Origin: Brumimicrobium mesophilum
Lineage (GTDB): Bacteria; Bacteroidota; Bacteroidia; Flavobacteriales_D; Crocinitomicaceae
DNA length: 64,000 bases
NCBI RefSeq assembly: GCF_003025005.1
Contig: NZ_PVSS01000006.1
Span: 186,001 to 250,000, forward strand
Direction: 5' to 3'
A program made the position numbers and the translations under genes. Below the pieces are notes generated by a model. That model saw only the letters and a program-made list of their open reading frames with translations, was not told the DNA's origin and did no database searches. Of this stretch, positions 9,119-18,065 are shown piece after piece (within the stretch, counting starts at the first letter, position 1; each line of letters starts with the position of its first letter).

Positions 9119-11566
9119 ATGAATGATATTTTTGATAAAAGCATAATAAGAGTTGGATCACCAGATGATCAAGATGCAGAATTCATCCCTTTAATCACAC
9201 AAGAAGAGGAGGAAGATATGAACAATGCAGAATTTCCATCGGATATTCCGATTTTACCCTTAAGAAATAATGTATTGTTTCCTGGAGTTGTAATTCCAAT
9301 TACGGTTGGAAGGGATAAATCCATTGATTTAATTAAGCACGCCAATGGGAGTGATAAAGTAGTTGGAGTTGTTTCACAAAAGAATCCGGAAGTAGAGGAT
9401 CCAGAAGGAAAAGACCTTCATAAGATAGGTACTGTGGCAACGATTCTTCGTTTGTTAAAAATGCCTGACGGAACTTCAACAGTAATCATTCAAGGGAAGA
9501 GAAGATTTGAATTAGAAGAAATTACACAAGAAAAACCGTTTTTACGCGGTAAAATTAAATTGTGTAAAGAAGCTAAAGCACCGAAACGCAGTAAAGAATT
9601 TACAGCGATAATTCAATCAATGAAAGAATTGTCATTGAAAATCATCAAAGAATCTCCCAGCATTCCATCTGAAGCTCAATTTGCAATTAAAAATATTGAT
9701 AGTCCAAGTTTCTTAATCAATTTTATTTCATCAAATATGAACGCTGATGTTGCTACAAAGCAAAAGATGCTGGATGAAATGGATTTGAAGAAAAGAGCAA
9801 TGTCTGTTCTTCAACATTTAACTATTGAAGCGCAGCAACTTGAAATGCGTAACGAAATTCAAACACGGGTAAAGGTTGATTTGGATAAACAGCAACGTGA
9901 GTATTTCTTAAATCAACAAATAAAAACGATTCAAGAAGAGTTAGGTGGAAATCCACAAGAACAAGATGTGGAAAGAATGCGTGAACGAGCCAAAAAGAAA
10001 AAATGGTCGAAGAAAGTGGAGGAGATGTTCGAAAAAGAACTGAATCGTTTGCAGCGTTCTAATCCACAAGGAGCTGAATACACAGTTCAATTGAACTATT
10101 TGGAAATGCTTTTAGATTTACCTTGGGATGATTATACAAGTGATAATCTTGACCTTAAACGTGCAGAGAAAATTTTAGAAAGAGATCATTATGGTTTAGA
10201 AAAGGTAAAGAAGCGTATTCTGGAATATTTGGCTGTATTGAAGTTGAAAAAAGATATGAAATCTCCGATTCTTTGTTTTTACGGACCTCCGGGAGTTGGT
10301 AAAACTTCATTAGGAAAGTCAGTTGCAGAAGCATTGGGAAGAAAATATGTAAGAATGTCATTGGGTGGAATTCACGATGAAAGTGAAATTCGTGGACATA
10401 GAAAAACTTACATTGGTGCAATGCCAGGACGTGTAATTAAGAACATCAAAAAAGCAGGAACATCGAATCCAGTTTTTGTATTGGATGAGATTGATAAAAT
10501 AGCACGTTCTAACCATGGAGACCCTTCCAGTGCAATGTTAGAGGTTTTAGATCCTGAACAAAACAATGAATTTTATGATAATTATTTAGAAACAGAATAT
10601 GATTTATCGAAAGTGTTGTTTATTGCAACAGCGAATGATTTATCAACAATTCAGGGTCCATTACGTGACCGTATGGAAATGATCGAGGTTTCTGGATATA
10701 CTGTTGAAGAGAAAGTCGAAATAGCTAAAAGACACTTACTTCCAGACCAAATTAAGGAGCATGGAATAAAAAAATCTGATATTTCTATTGGAAAAGCCAC
10801 TCTTGAAAAACTAATTGAAGAATATACAAGAGAATCAGGAGTGAGGGGATTAGACAAGGCCGTTGCCAAATTGGTAAGAAATCGTGCCCGTCAAATTGCA
10901 ATGGAAGAAGATTTTAAGAAAACCATTTCAGCTGAGAATCTAGTTGATATTATGGGGCCTGGAAGAAAGAAAACAATGTATGCAAACAATGATGTTGCTG
11001 GAGTTGTTACAGGATTGGCTTGGACTTCAATGGGTGGTGATATTTTATTTATCGAATCTTCTTTGGCTAAAGGAAAAGGTAAATTAACGTTGACTGGAAA
11101 CCTAGGAGATGTAATGAAAGAATCTGCAACGATTGCTTTGCAATTTTTGAAAGCACATCCAGAATGGATAGGATTAGAGGCAGATGTTTTCAATAATTAT
11201 GATGTCCACATGCACGTTCCAGAAGGAGCAACACCAAAAGATGGTCCATCAGCAGGAATTACAATGTTGACGTCTTTGGCTTCTTTGTTCACGCAAAGGA
11301 AGGTGAAGAAGAATCTTGCGATGACAGGAGAAATTACTTTAAGAGGTGATGTTTTGCCAGTTGGAGGAATCAAAGAGAAGATTTTAGCTGCAAAACGTGC
11401 AGATATAAAGGAAATCATTCTAAGTGATCAAAACAAGCAAGATATTGAAGAAATAAAAGAAGATTATTTGAATGGTTTAACTTTCCATTTTGTGAGTAAC
11501 ATGAAAGAAGTTTTGGATATCGCTTTGACAAAAGTTAAAGTTTTGGACGCAGTTTCGGTGAACTAA
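9119..11566 (+). CDS. lon: ATP-dependent protease Lon (La)
   Basis: Lon is a cytoplasmic AAA+ serine protease that degrades damaged and regulatory proteins. The 815-residue product has the N-terminal substrate-binding domain (about 40-250, '[17 protein letters not shown]'), a coiled middle part, the AAA+ module with Walker A GPPGVGKT at 389-396 and Walker B '[11 protein letters not shown]', and the protease domain with catalytic Ser711 in 'PKDGPSAG' and Lys754 in '[13 protein letters not shown]'. An acidic N-terminal extension of about 40 residues precedes the domain, as is frequent in Bacteroidota. The gene stands alone, ending in front of a terminator-like hairpin at 11645-11680. Confidence 0.97.
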   Translation: MNDIFDKSIIRVGSPDDQDAEFIPLITQEEEEDMNNAEFPSDIPILPLRNNVLFPGVVIPITVGRDKSIDLIKHANGSDKVVGVVSQKNPEVEDPEGKDLHKIGTVATILRLLKMPDGTSTVIIQGKRRFELEEITQEKPFLRGKIKLCKEAKAPKRSKEFTAIIQSMKELSLKIIKESPSIPSEAQFAIKNIDSPSFLINFISSNMNADVATKQKMLDEMDLKKRAMSVLQHLTIEAQQLEMRNEIQTRVKVDLDKQQREYFLNQQIKTIQEELGGNPQEQDVERMRERAKKKKWSKKVEEMFEKELNRLQRSNPQGAEYTVQLNYLEMLLDLPWDDYTSDNLDLKRAEKILERDHYGLEKVKKRILEYLAVLKLKKDMKSPILCFYGPPGVGKTSLGKSVAEALGRKYVRMSLGGIHDESEIRGHRKTYIGAMPGRVIKNIKKAGTSNPVFVLDEIDKIARSNHGDPSSAMLEVLDPEQNNEFYDNYLETEYDLSKVLFIATANDLSTIQGPLRDRMEMIEVSGYTVEEKVEIAKRHLLPDQIKEHGIKKSDISIGKATLEKLIEEYTRESGVRGLDKAVAKLVRNRARQIAMEEDFKKTISAENLVDIMGPGRKKTMYANNDVAGVVTGLAWTSMGGDILFIESSLAKGKGKLTLTGNLGDVMKESATIALQFLKAHPEWIGLEADVFNNYDVHMHVPEGATPKDGPSAGITMLTSLASLFTQRKVKKNLAMTGEITLRGDVLPVGGIKEKILAAKRADIKEIILSDQNKQDIEEIKEDYLNGLTFHFVSNMKEVLDIALTKVKVLDAVSVN

Positions 11567-11596
11567 TTACGAATTAGATAATTACGAATTACGAAC
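11564..11596. repeat. short tandem repeat of AATTACGAATTA-type units after lon
   Basis: Directly at and after the lon stop codon the sequence is built from repeated ATTACGAATTA-like units, about three imperfect copies. It is gene-free and AT-rich, and may be a replication-slippage tract or part of a dispersed repeat. Confidence 0.5.
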
Positions 11597-11644
11597 GGCT
11601 TTAGACCTCAGCGTAGCTAATTATTGGTTTATGTTTTAATTAAG

Positions 11645-11680
11645 AAAGCCACTTTCTATTTTGGTAGGGAGTGGTTTTTT
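11645..11680. terminator. intrinsic terminator between lon and the CDF gene
   Basis: AAAGCCACT pairs with AGTGGTTTT (one G-T wobble) across a 16-base loop and is followed by a T-run on the plus strand. It lies between two convergent genes, so it fits the end of the lon transcript; the A-rich upstream arm could also serve the opposite strand. Confidence 0.6.
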
Positions 11681-11712
11681 AGTGACTGGTTTTTTCTGAA
11701 ATTATTTTTTAA

Positions 11713-12507
11713 TTATTTACTCAATTTTAAAATTCTAAACGCTCCTTGAATTACTAAAATGAAAACGATTGTCCCTATAATCAAATCAGGTTTGCTAGAA
11801 TTCATCCAATTCACTAAAATTCCAGCGATTATTACTCCTGAGTTTATGATTATATCGTTAGACGTGAAGATCATGCTGGCTTTCATGTGAGCTTCTTCTT
11901 TGCTTTTTGAAGTTTGTAATATTATTAAACAAGCTGCATTTGCAACTAATGCAAAAATTGAAACAATTATCATTGTCTGGAAGTCGGGGAGCTTTTCTGT
12001 TCCTAAAGTTCTTCTTAGGACTTCTATAAAACCGATTAGCGCGAGTAGTATTTGAAAATATCCAGCTAGTTTGGCTATTTTTTTCTTTTTGATTATTGAT
12101 CCTCTAACGGCCAATAAACTTATACCATAAACGAAGCTGTCTGCAAGCATATCTAAACTATCTGCAATAAGTCCCATGGATTTTGATAAAATACCAGTAG
12201 ATATTTCTATGGTGAAAAATAAGAAATTGATCCAAAGTACTACCCAAAGTAATTTACGCTGGCTATTGTGTTCTTGAAAACAGGTTTGATTTGATTTTTC
12301 ATTCGAAATTATCTTACTGCCTAGATTAAGCGAGTTAATGGAATCTTCTATTTTATCTGAATGACCTGTGTGGAAAACGGTTAATTTTCGGTCAGCAATA
12401 TTGAATTCTAAATGTGCTATACCGGAGAATTCAGCTAACTTCATTCTGATCAGACTTTCCTCGGATGGGCAATCCATTTTAGAAATTTCAAAAATTGTCT
12501 TTTGCAT
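11713..12507 (-). CDS. cation diffusion facilitator family transporter with N-terminal HMA-like domain
   Basis: The 264-residue product begins with a ferredoxin-like domain of the heavy-metal-associated type (about 1-75) carrying 'MDCPSEE', where the usual second Cys of the MxCxxC metal site is replaced. Residues from about 88 on form five or six membrane segments. The first two helices carry the CDF pattern 'GLIADSLDMLADSFVYG', whose Asp residues should form the transport metal site. There is no C-terminal cytoplasmic domain, unlike classical CDF proteins. It probably exports a divalent metal such as zinc or cobalt across the inner membrane. A Fur-family repressor gene lies 66 bp upstream on the same strand, which points to metal-dependent control. 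Confidence 0.85.
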   Translation of the reverse strand: MQKTIFEISKMDCPSEESLIRMKLAEFSGIAHLEFNIADRKLTVFHTGHSDKIEDSINSLNLGSKIISNEKSNQTCFQEHNSQRKLLWVVLWINFLFFTIEISTGILSKSMGLIADSLDMLADSFVYGISLLAVRGSIIKKKKIAKLAGYFQILLALIGFIEVLRRTLGTEKLPDFQTMIIVSIFALVANAACLIILQTSKSKEEAHMKASMIFTSNDIIINSGVIIAGILVNWMNSSKPDLIIGTIVFILVIQGAFRILKLSK

Positions 12508-12554
12508 TTGTCTATTCTATATTTATGAATAGAACAATAATAGCACAGTTTCAG

Positions 12555-12569
12555 TGCAACTCGATTGCA
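12555..12569. promoter_or_regulatory. possible operator TGCAA-N5-TTGCA ahead of the metal transporter
   Basis: A dyad TGCAA/TTGCA with a five-base spacer lies in the short gap between the Fur-family gene and the CDF gene, where a metal-sensing repressor could bind. The nearby TTGCAATGATTGCA is part of the regulator's own last codons, so some of the similarity may be chance. Confidence 0.25.
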
Positions 12570-12573
12570 AAGA

Positions 12574-12984
12574 TTATTGGTTGCAATGATTGCATAGTCC
12601 TTTTATAACAAAATTAGCTTGCTGTAATTTGAAGTTTTCAGGGAGTTGGATATTAGGAATTGGAGTGTCTAAAAGACAGAAAGTTTTGCCGCAATTGGAG
12701 CAATAGAAATGAAAGTGTAAATCTTCTGGATCGCAATTACAATCTTCCGAGCAAATTGCATATTTAATCATGCCCGAACCATCTTCAATACTATGAATAA
12801 CTTTGTTTTTTTCAAAAGTCTTTAAAGTTCTGAAAATAGAACTTCTATCTGTGTATGTTAATTCGGCTTCAATGTCTTTTAATGAAACCGCCTTTTCTTG
12901 ACTTAAAAGATGCTGTAAAACGACAATTCTTATCGAAGTGCACTTTACATTTTTAAGTTCAAGAATTTCTTCTGGGCTTTTCAT
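12574..12984 (-). CDS. Fur-family metal-dependent transcriptional repressor
   Basis: The 136-residue product has the Fur layout: an N-terminal winged helix (about 1-75, 'SLKDIEAELTYTDRSSIFRTLKTFEKNKVIH') and a dimerisation/metal domain with 'HFHFYCSNCGKTFCL' and a C-terminal 'GLCNHCNQ'; the two CxxC pairs suit a structural zinc. Three Cys in 'CSEDCNCDPEDLHFHF' near the sensing site are notable. I chose the ATG at 12984; the frame is open to a TTG at 13008, but that extension adds residues not expected in Fur proteins. It is followed by the CDF transporter, its likely target. Zur-like or Fur-like metal specificity is not decidable from sequence. Confidence 0.88.
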   Translation of the reverse strand: MKSPEEILELKNVKCTSIRIVVLQHLLSQEKAVSLKDIEAELTYTDRSSIFRTLKTFEKNKVIHSIEDGSGMIKYAICSEDCNCDPEDLHFHFYCSNCGKTFCLLDTPIPNIQLPENFKLQQANFVIKGLCNHCNQ

Positions 12985-13046
12985 GTTTGAAACTTTAACT
13001 CTAATCAACTTAGTTTATTTCTATAATTTTTTTAATTATCAATTAC

Positions 13047-14249
13047 CTAAACCCTTTTCTCATAAAAAATTGTCTTCAAATAATTGCTCTGCGGAAAACC
13101 AATTGGGTGATCGTCATCGTGTAATTTGAAGTGTAGATATTTCCAACCATTTCCTGCTGTTATGCTCGCGCTTTTATGAATTTCTTCAAATTCTTCTAGA
13201 CTGATGCGACTAGAACATGAGCCTAGAATTAAAGTTCCATGTTTCTTGGTTAAATCTCTACCCAGTCTTGCTAGTCTTTCATATTGGTTAGATGCACTAT
13301 TTACTTCACTTGCTTGTTTTGCAAATGATGGCGGATCAATAATTACAATATCGAATTCTTGGTTTTTGTCGATTAATTCTTTCATGGCCAAAAATGCATC
13401 TTCTGCAACTGGAGTCCATTTAGATTTGTCGAGCTTGTTAAGTTTGATGTTTTCTGCAGCTACATCCATCGCTTGTTGACTAATGTCGATTGATGTTAAG
13501 GATTCTGCACCTCCTTTTAAAGCATGAATTCCAAATCCGCCAACATAACTAAATACATCGAGTACTTTTTTGTTTTTGGCATTTTCTTGAACCCATAATC
13601 TGTTTGGACGTTGGTCTAAAAAGAATCCAGTTTTGTGTCCAGACTGTGTGTAGGCGTAAAATTTCACACCATATTCTTCAAATTCTACTTTTTCATCTTC
13701 TAAAGGCTCACCAATAACGTGACCTTCTTCATAAGGAAAAGTGTTTTTCTGACCAATTTTTCTACTGAATCTGATGATAAGAGAATCTAATCCGTATAAA
13801 CTTTGGATTTCTTCCATTAAGATTTCTAAGTAAGGTTTCCATATCTCAGAATATACTTTTAATACACCAGCTTTCGCATATACATCCAATATTAAACCTG
13901 GAAAACTATCATTTTCACCATGAATTCCTCTAAAACCTGTGATGCCTTTATTGATTAGCTTTTCTCTTTTCGAATACGCTTTTTTCAATTGAGCTTTCCA
14001 AAATTCAGTATTCAACTGTAAGCTATTTCCCTGAAAAATAATTTTAATTCTAATGATTTCTTTAGGATCCCACAATCCAAAAGCCATTGGTTTGTTGTAA
14101 CGTTGGTCGAATATCACACACAAACTACCAGCCTCAGCGTTTTTATCTGGAGCTTTTTCAATACTGTTTTCAAATATCCAAGGATGACCTTGTTTTACGG
14201 CTCTCTCTCCGGCTTTATTCAGTTTTATTGCTAATGTGGGGATTTTCAT
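13047..14249 (-). CDS. class I SAM-dependent rRNA large-subunit methyltransferase, RlmI family
   Basis: The 400-residue product has an N-terminal PUA RNA-binding domain (about 1-80, 'GERAVKQGHPWIFENSIEK'), the central EEHEE-like region, and a C-terminal Rossmann methyltransferase domain with 'GHKTGFFLDQRPNR', the SAM-binding 'VLDVFSYVGGFGIHA' and the catalytic-region 'IDPPSFAK' followed by 'LGSCSSRIS', whose Cys suits a cytosine-C5 methylase. This matches RlmI, which modifies C1962 of 23S rRNA in E. coli, although the exact target here is inferred. It lies 62 bp upstream of the Fur-family gene on the same strand. Confidence 0.92.
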   Translation of the reverse strand: MKIPTLAIKLNKAGERAVKQGHPWIFENSIEKAPDKNAEAGSLCVIFDQRYNKPMAFGLWDPKEIIRIKIIFQGNSLQLNTEFWKAQLKKAYSKREKLINKGITGFRGIHGENDSFPGLILDVYAKAGVLKVYSEIWKPYLEILMEEIQSLYGLDSLIIRFSRKIGQKNTFPYEEGHVIGEPLEDEKVEFEEYGVKFYAYTQSGHKTGFFLDQRPNRLWVQENAKNKKVLDVFSYVGGFGIHALKGGAESLTSIDISQQAMDVAAENIKLNKLDKSKWTPVAEDAFLAMKELIDKNQEFDIVIIDPPSFAKQASEVNSASNQYERLARLGRDLTKKHGTLILGSCSSRISLEEFEEIHKSASITAGNGWKYLHFKLHDDDHPIGFPQSNYLKTIFYEKRV

Positions 14250-14374
14250 TTTATTCGTTTTGGAATTGCGAAAGTAGTGATTTTTGAGGGAGTAGGGTGG
14301 TTTTTACTTACGGACGATTTGCTATTTGTTCTAACTAGGAGTGGTTGAATCGACGAAAATTGAATTAAAATTTC

Positions 14375-15004
14375 TTAGTCGTTTTTAATTGTGAACCTCA
14401 AGCCCAAATATTTCCTGCTAGATTTACAGGATGGACATTTTAAAGTAACGGTGTGAACAATAAACACATCACCATTTTCTAGATTGATTCTTTTTTCTAG
14501 ATTTCGAAGACTGTAAATATTTGAATAATGAAGGCTATCGCCATTAGCCTTTTCAATAATTATGTAGCAACTCTGCACGGAAGTACAAGGATTTAATAGT
14601 TGAGGTGTATAAGTAACTTCAAAATAAGGGTTGTTGAACAGTTCTAGTGACGAAACAACAGAGTCTCGAAGACCTGCTAAGTACACTTGAATAGGATTTA
14701 GAGTTTCAACTCGGATTTGAAATTCTTTAATAATCTTTTTTCCTTCAAACAATTGCAATGTTTGCACTCCTTGCGTTTTTGGCGAGTAACCGAAAGAGTT
14801 TGTCGAATTTTTAGAAATCGTATCCCCACTACAAAGTAGAGTGTGCGTTTTTTCTTGATTAATTCCAGTAATTTCTAGGCGATTATAAGTGTGAGCATAA
14901 GCCACAGCTGAGTCGGGTGATACCAAACTCATGTTTTTCATTTGAACTTGTGCTGAAATTCCAAATGAAATTAGAATGCATATTAATGTTGAAAAAAGCC
15001 TCAT
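14375..15004 (-). CDS. secreted protein of unknown function, possibly GldM-C-terminal-like
   Basis: The 209-residue product starts with a signal peptide (MRLFSTLICILISFGISAQ). The mature part is beta-rich; 'YNRLEITG', the glycine-spaced middle and 'VETLNPIQVYLAGLRDS' recall the Ig-like C-terminal repeats of the gliding-motility protein GldM, but this is a weak resemblance and may be wrong. 'LKCPSCKSS' near the C-terminus is a CxxC pair. It is the first of a run of minus-strand envelope genes extending to about 24 kb. Confidence 0.6.
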   Translation of the reverse strand: MRLFSTLICILISFGISAQVQMKNMSLVSPDSAVAYAHTYNRLEITGINQEKTHTLLCSGDTISKNSTNSFGYSPKTQGVQTLQLFEGKKIIKEFQIRVETLNPIQVYLAGLRDSVVSSLELFNNPYFEVTYTPQLLNPCTSVQSCYIIIEKANGDSLHYSNIYSLRNLEKRINLENGDVFIVHTVTLKCPSCKSSRKYLGLRFTIKND

Positions 15005-15126
15005 AAAAATAGAACGTTTTGTAGTTGTTAGGTTACATAATCAAAAGTGATTTATTTATTATCAATTTCGTAGTCAAATATTTTGAGCCATTTGTGGGTG
15101 TTTCTTCTGGAATTAGCTTTTATTTT

Positions 15127-16026
15127 TCAATGTCGATTATCGCAATAGATAATTAGAGAAGGCTCTTTATTTCCTATAAAATCTATACTTGGACAACCGA
15201 AAGAAAGCCATAAAAATCCGTATAGAATTGTAGGTTTATTTTTAAATATTTTTCCCGTCCATTGATTGTTTTCGGATTCTGAAAATAACGGTGAAAGATC
15301 TGTGCCTTCTGTATACATAAATGCTGAATTATGGACAATTTCTTTAGTCTCTTTGTGCCTTATAATAAGGTGCCTACCTTCAGTCATTCCTTTTAGAACT
15401 TCTAAATTCTGAATAAGATACTCGTGTTCATTAGTTAAATATTTATAAGTTTCGCCGGGAGAATAAGTATCTTCCCAATTTTTATTGATTGGAATTTCAA
15501 TTCCTGAAGGAAATTCAGACTTATGAACCTTTTGCCATTTTATTTGATGAATATTTCCAGTTTGAAATGGATTTGACGAACCAATAAATACAAATGAATT
15601 CCAATAAAATGTTCCCATCGATTCAAGATCAAGATCCAGAATTTTTAAAGCTACAACTTCTCCAAAATAAGGATTTTGTTTACGAATTAATTCTGTTTTG
15701 TCAACTTGAAATTTAAAAACAGTATCAAGAAGCATATTGTAAATAAAAATAGAATCAGTTTCCTTTATTTTTACAAAATTTAAAAAATCGGACTTAATAT
15801 TTTGGGGTAAAGTTTGAATTTCATCCTTTTTTAATTCATTTTTCTCGTAAAAAACTTCGGCAAATGGCCACGTTTCTTCATTCCAAAGGTTCATGTCTGT
15901 AAGTGGAATAAAAGCGCCCTTCTGAACAGAGTCAAAAGAAAAAAGTTGGATATTAAACAACCGAAGTTCTTGCGAACTCCCGAGTAAAGGTAGGATAAAC
16001 GTCAAAATAAAAAATAGTTTTTTCAT
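15127..16026 (-). CDS. secreted protein of unknown function
   Basis: The 299-residue product has a signal peptide (MKKLFFILTFILPLLGSSQ) and no membrane anchor after it. I recognise no domain. The body is rich in Phe, Trp, Lys and Glu with no repeats, and ends with 'LWLSFGCPSIDFIG' and a second Cys close to the C-terminus. It could be periplasmic or exported. It lies between other unrecognised envelope genes on the same strand, with gaps of about 80-120 bp, so membership in one transcript is possible but not shown. Confidence 0.6.
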   Translation of the reverse strand: MKKLFFILTFILPLLGSSQELRLFNIQLFSFDSVQKGAFIPLTDMNLWNEETWPFAEVFYEKNELKKDEIQTLPQNIKSDFLNFVKIKETDSIFIYNMLLDTVFKFQVDKTELIRKQNPYFGEVVALKILDLDLESMGTFYWNSFVFIGSSNPFQTGNIHQIKWQKVHKSEFPSGIEIPINKNWEDTYSPGETYKYLTNEHEYLIQNLEVLKGMTEGRHLIIRHKETKEIVHNSAFMYTEGTDLSPLFSESENNQWTGKIFKNKPTILYGFLWLSFGCPSIDFIGNKEPSLIIYCDNRH

Positions 16027-16106
16027 CTTTAGAAATTGATTTTAAATAAAGAAATGCAAATCATGACATTATAATAGCAGATAAAGAACACATAAAAATC
16101 ATATAC

Positions 16107-16583
16107 TTAAATGGCAATTATTTCATATTCATCAAGTAAAAAGACAATTGAGATTAAAGATATAAACAGAAAGCGCAGTTTTAAAGTTGGACTAAATAGG
16201 CTCATATTAATTTTATTATCCTTATTAATCGCTATAATTCCTAAAATGATCATTACAGTAGTACTACCAACAATAACTAACATTTTGGAATTTGGAAAAT
16301 CCAAAATATTAAATAGAATTCCGATGATTGCAATTCCAGAAGCAATTCCTCCTAATTTGAAAAAAAAGGAGTTCATTTCTTTGGCTTCTTCCTCAGGGAA
16401 ACTTTTCTGAGCAGCCAAAACATAGGCTAATGATACAGTGGACAGTAGGACAATTGTTATTAGATTGGAGTATTGAATGTTTAAGGGCTTTAGTGCAAAA
16501 GCAACTACAGTGAGAGAAATGAATAGGTATTCGTTTTTTAATACACGCGCACTAATTTTATCAATAGGTTTCAAATTATTCAT
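16107..16583 (-). CDS. small integral membrane protein of unknown function
   Basis: The 158-residue product has about five hydrophobic segments (around residues 20-35, 38-57, 72-92, 100-118 and 134-152) separated by short Lys/Glu loops, so it is an inner-membrane protein. No family is recognised. The opposite strand is also open here, but that frame lacks a sensible start context and mirrors the hydrophobic pattern. Start ATG at 16583. Confidence 0.6.
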   Translation of the reverse strand: MNNLKPIDKISARVLKNEYLFISLTVVAFALKPLNIQYSNLITIVLLSTVSLAYVLAAQKSFPEEEAKEMNSFFFKLGGIASGIAIIGILFNILDFPNSKMLVIVGSTTVMIILGIIAINKDNKINMSLFSPTLKLRFLFISLISIVFLLDEYEIIAI

Positions 16584-16643
16584 TTTTATTTTTAGGATAA
16601 AAATAATTGAAATACGGGATTATGTGATGAAATTAAAAATTCA

Positions 16644-17513
16644 TTATCCATTTTTTCTGCGTGAAATTACCTTATTCTTGCTATCACTCCCATTATAAGT
16701 CACTCTTTCAATCCAATCAGAATTCCCTTTTTCGTAAGTGACTTCTGTTAATTCTAATAATTTAATGAATTCAAAATAATCTTTGGTGGTTTCTCTACTG
16801 TGAATTTTTCTGTCGTTAATTTCGAACTCAATAGAGTTTAAATCCCAATTTTGGACAATTCCAACAATCTCTCCATCTTCAAAAATGCATTCTGCCAGTT
16901 TTAGATTGTTATACATTCCAAATCCAACGAGTTGTCCTGCAAGAATTCCCCTTCCTTGCATCATTCCATTTACGCAGTCGCCTCTTAAAATTACAGTGAG
17001 TTCTTTTGATTCGTAATAAGGTTTCCCATTAAGGTATCCTCGGATTTTATCGGGAGTAAAGCTGATTAATATTGTATCTTCGACTCTTCCCGTGTAAGGT
17101 TTACCATTTACATATTTAAAGGCCTTTAGATTGCTCGACATTTGTTTATCGAATCGAGTTGATTCAATAAATGGATTATCATATATTTCTTTGTTAAAGC
17201 CACCGTTGATTGTATCTTTTCTCCAGCCATCGGCAAGATGATAACCTGCTATGGTTTCACCAACATATTGATTATAGGTTAAACCATCATTTTTTGGATA
17301 ATTGGTTCTTTCATCTACAGATGGCAGGAAATCATGAAGTTTGGCTTGCCTGTTCGGACAGCATGAGCAACCTACCTGACAACATATATGACTATGTGCG
17401 CAATCAATAATTTGAATTTCTTGATGAACAATTTTCTCTTTGTTTAAAGTGTCTTCTTGACCAAAAGCGGTAAATTGAAATAATAGAAATAAGAAAATGA
17501 TGTAATTTTTCAT
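16644..17513 (-). CDS. secreted cysteine-rich protein with MORN/YwqK-like repeats
   Basis: The 289-residue product has a signal peptide (MKNYIIFLFLLFQFTAFGQ) followed, at about 37-54, by a dense cysteine cluster, 'CAHSHICCQVGCSCCPN', with seven Cys and two His in 17 residues. The rest contains 'NGKPYTGRVED', 'GYLNGKPYYESKE' and 'CIFEDGEIVG', which resemble MORN-type repeats of the YwqK family. The Cys/His cluster would suit metal binding or disulfide crosslinking outside the cytoplasm. Function is unknown. It lies 61 bp upstream of the small membrane protein gene on the same strand. Confidence 0.65.
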   Translation of the reverse strand: MKNYIIFLFLLFQFTAFGQEDTLNKEKIVHQEIQIIDCAHSHICCQVGCSCCPNRQAKLHDFLPSVDERTNYPKNDGLTYNQYVGETIAGYHLADGWRKDTINGGFNKEIYDNPFIESTRFDKQMSSNLKAFKYVNGKPYTGRVEDTILISFTPDKIRGYLNGKPYYESKELTVILRGDCVNGMMQGRGILAGQLVGFGMYNNLKLAECIFEDGEIVGIVQNWDLNSIEFEINDRKIHSRETTKDYFEFIKLLELTEVTYEKGNSDWIERVTYNGSDSKNKVISRRKNG

Positions 17514-17548
17514 TAGAATTAATGTTTTAATATGTGTGAATTTAAGTT

Positions 17549-17980
17549 CTATTTTTCCTTTTCCTCATTCAGAATTAAACTACTGCTTTTTATCAATTGT
17601 ATTCCTCCATTCATATGATGAATAGAATAAACTCCCAGACTTTTGTTGGGTTTAGAATTGCCTTCACACATTCCATTTTTAGTTATAGTTTGTAAAAATA
17701 GGGTGAGGTGAGTTGTATTTATGATTTTATATGTTCCAGAAGTATTGGTGAAACAATCATTTCCGCAGGGAGCGGTGTAGTAACTTTCAAATGTTCCATC
17801 TTCTTTGAAAACGATATTATTTCCATAGTGGAATCTATCTGCTTCAGTTTGAAAGAGACGATATTCCTTGGTTTCTGAATCCGTAATGAGTTGGTTTATT
17901 CCCCATTTCCCTTGGATGGATTGGGCGTGTAAGTTTTGGAATATAAGCAAAATCGGAAGTAGAAAAAGTAATTTCTTCAT
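17549..17980 (-). CDS. secreted lipocalin-like protein
   Basis: I set the start at the ATG at 17980, which gives a clear signal peptide (MKKLLFLLPILLIFQNLHAQ); the frame is open for 12 more codons upstream. The 143-residue product then has 'SIQGKWGINQLITD', 'VFKEDGTFESYYT' and 'NTSGTYKIINTTHLTLFLQ', the strand pattern of small Bacteroidota lipocalin-like proteins (entry motif GxW, then repeated beta strands). The ligand is unknown. It is 36 bp upstream of the Cys-rich protein gene on the same strand, so the two may be expressed together. Confidence 0.6.
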   Translation of the reverse strand: MKKLLFLLPILLIFQNLHAQSIQGKWGINQLITDSETKEYRLFQTEADRFHYGNNIVFKEDGTFESYYTAPCGNDCFTNTSGTYKIINTTHLTLFLQTITKNGMCEGNSKPNKSLGVYSIHHMNGGIQLIKSSSLILNEEKEK

Positions 17981-18065
17981 GATGAAATGTATTTGTTTTA
18001 TGTCAGTACATTCCAAGATGGAAAGGGTTCATTTTTAAAAAATAGATATATTTTCCTCAACCATT

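Noticed and set aside
16111-16410. A 99-codon open frame on the plus strand opposite the small membrane protein gene
   Set aside because: Both strands are hydrophobic here, but the minus-strand frame is longer, starts at an ATG shortly after the preceding gene and is in line with its neighbours.
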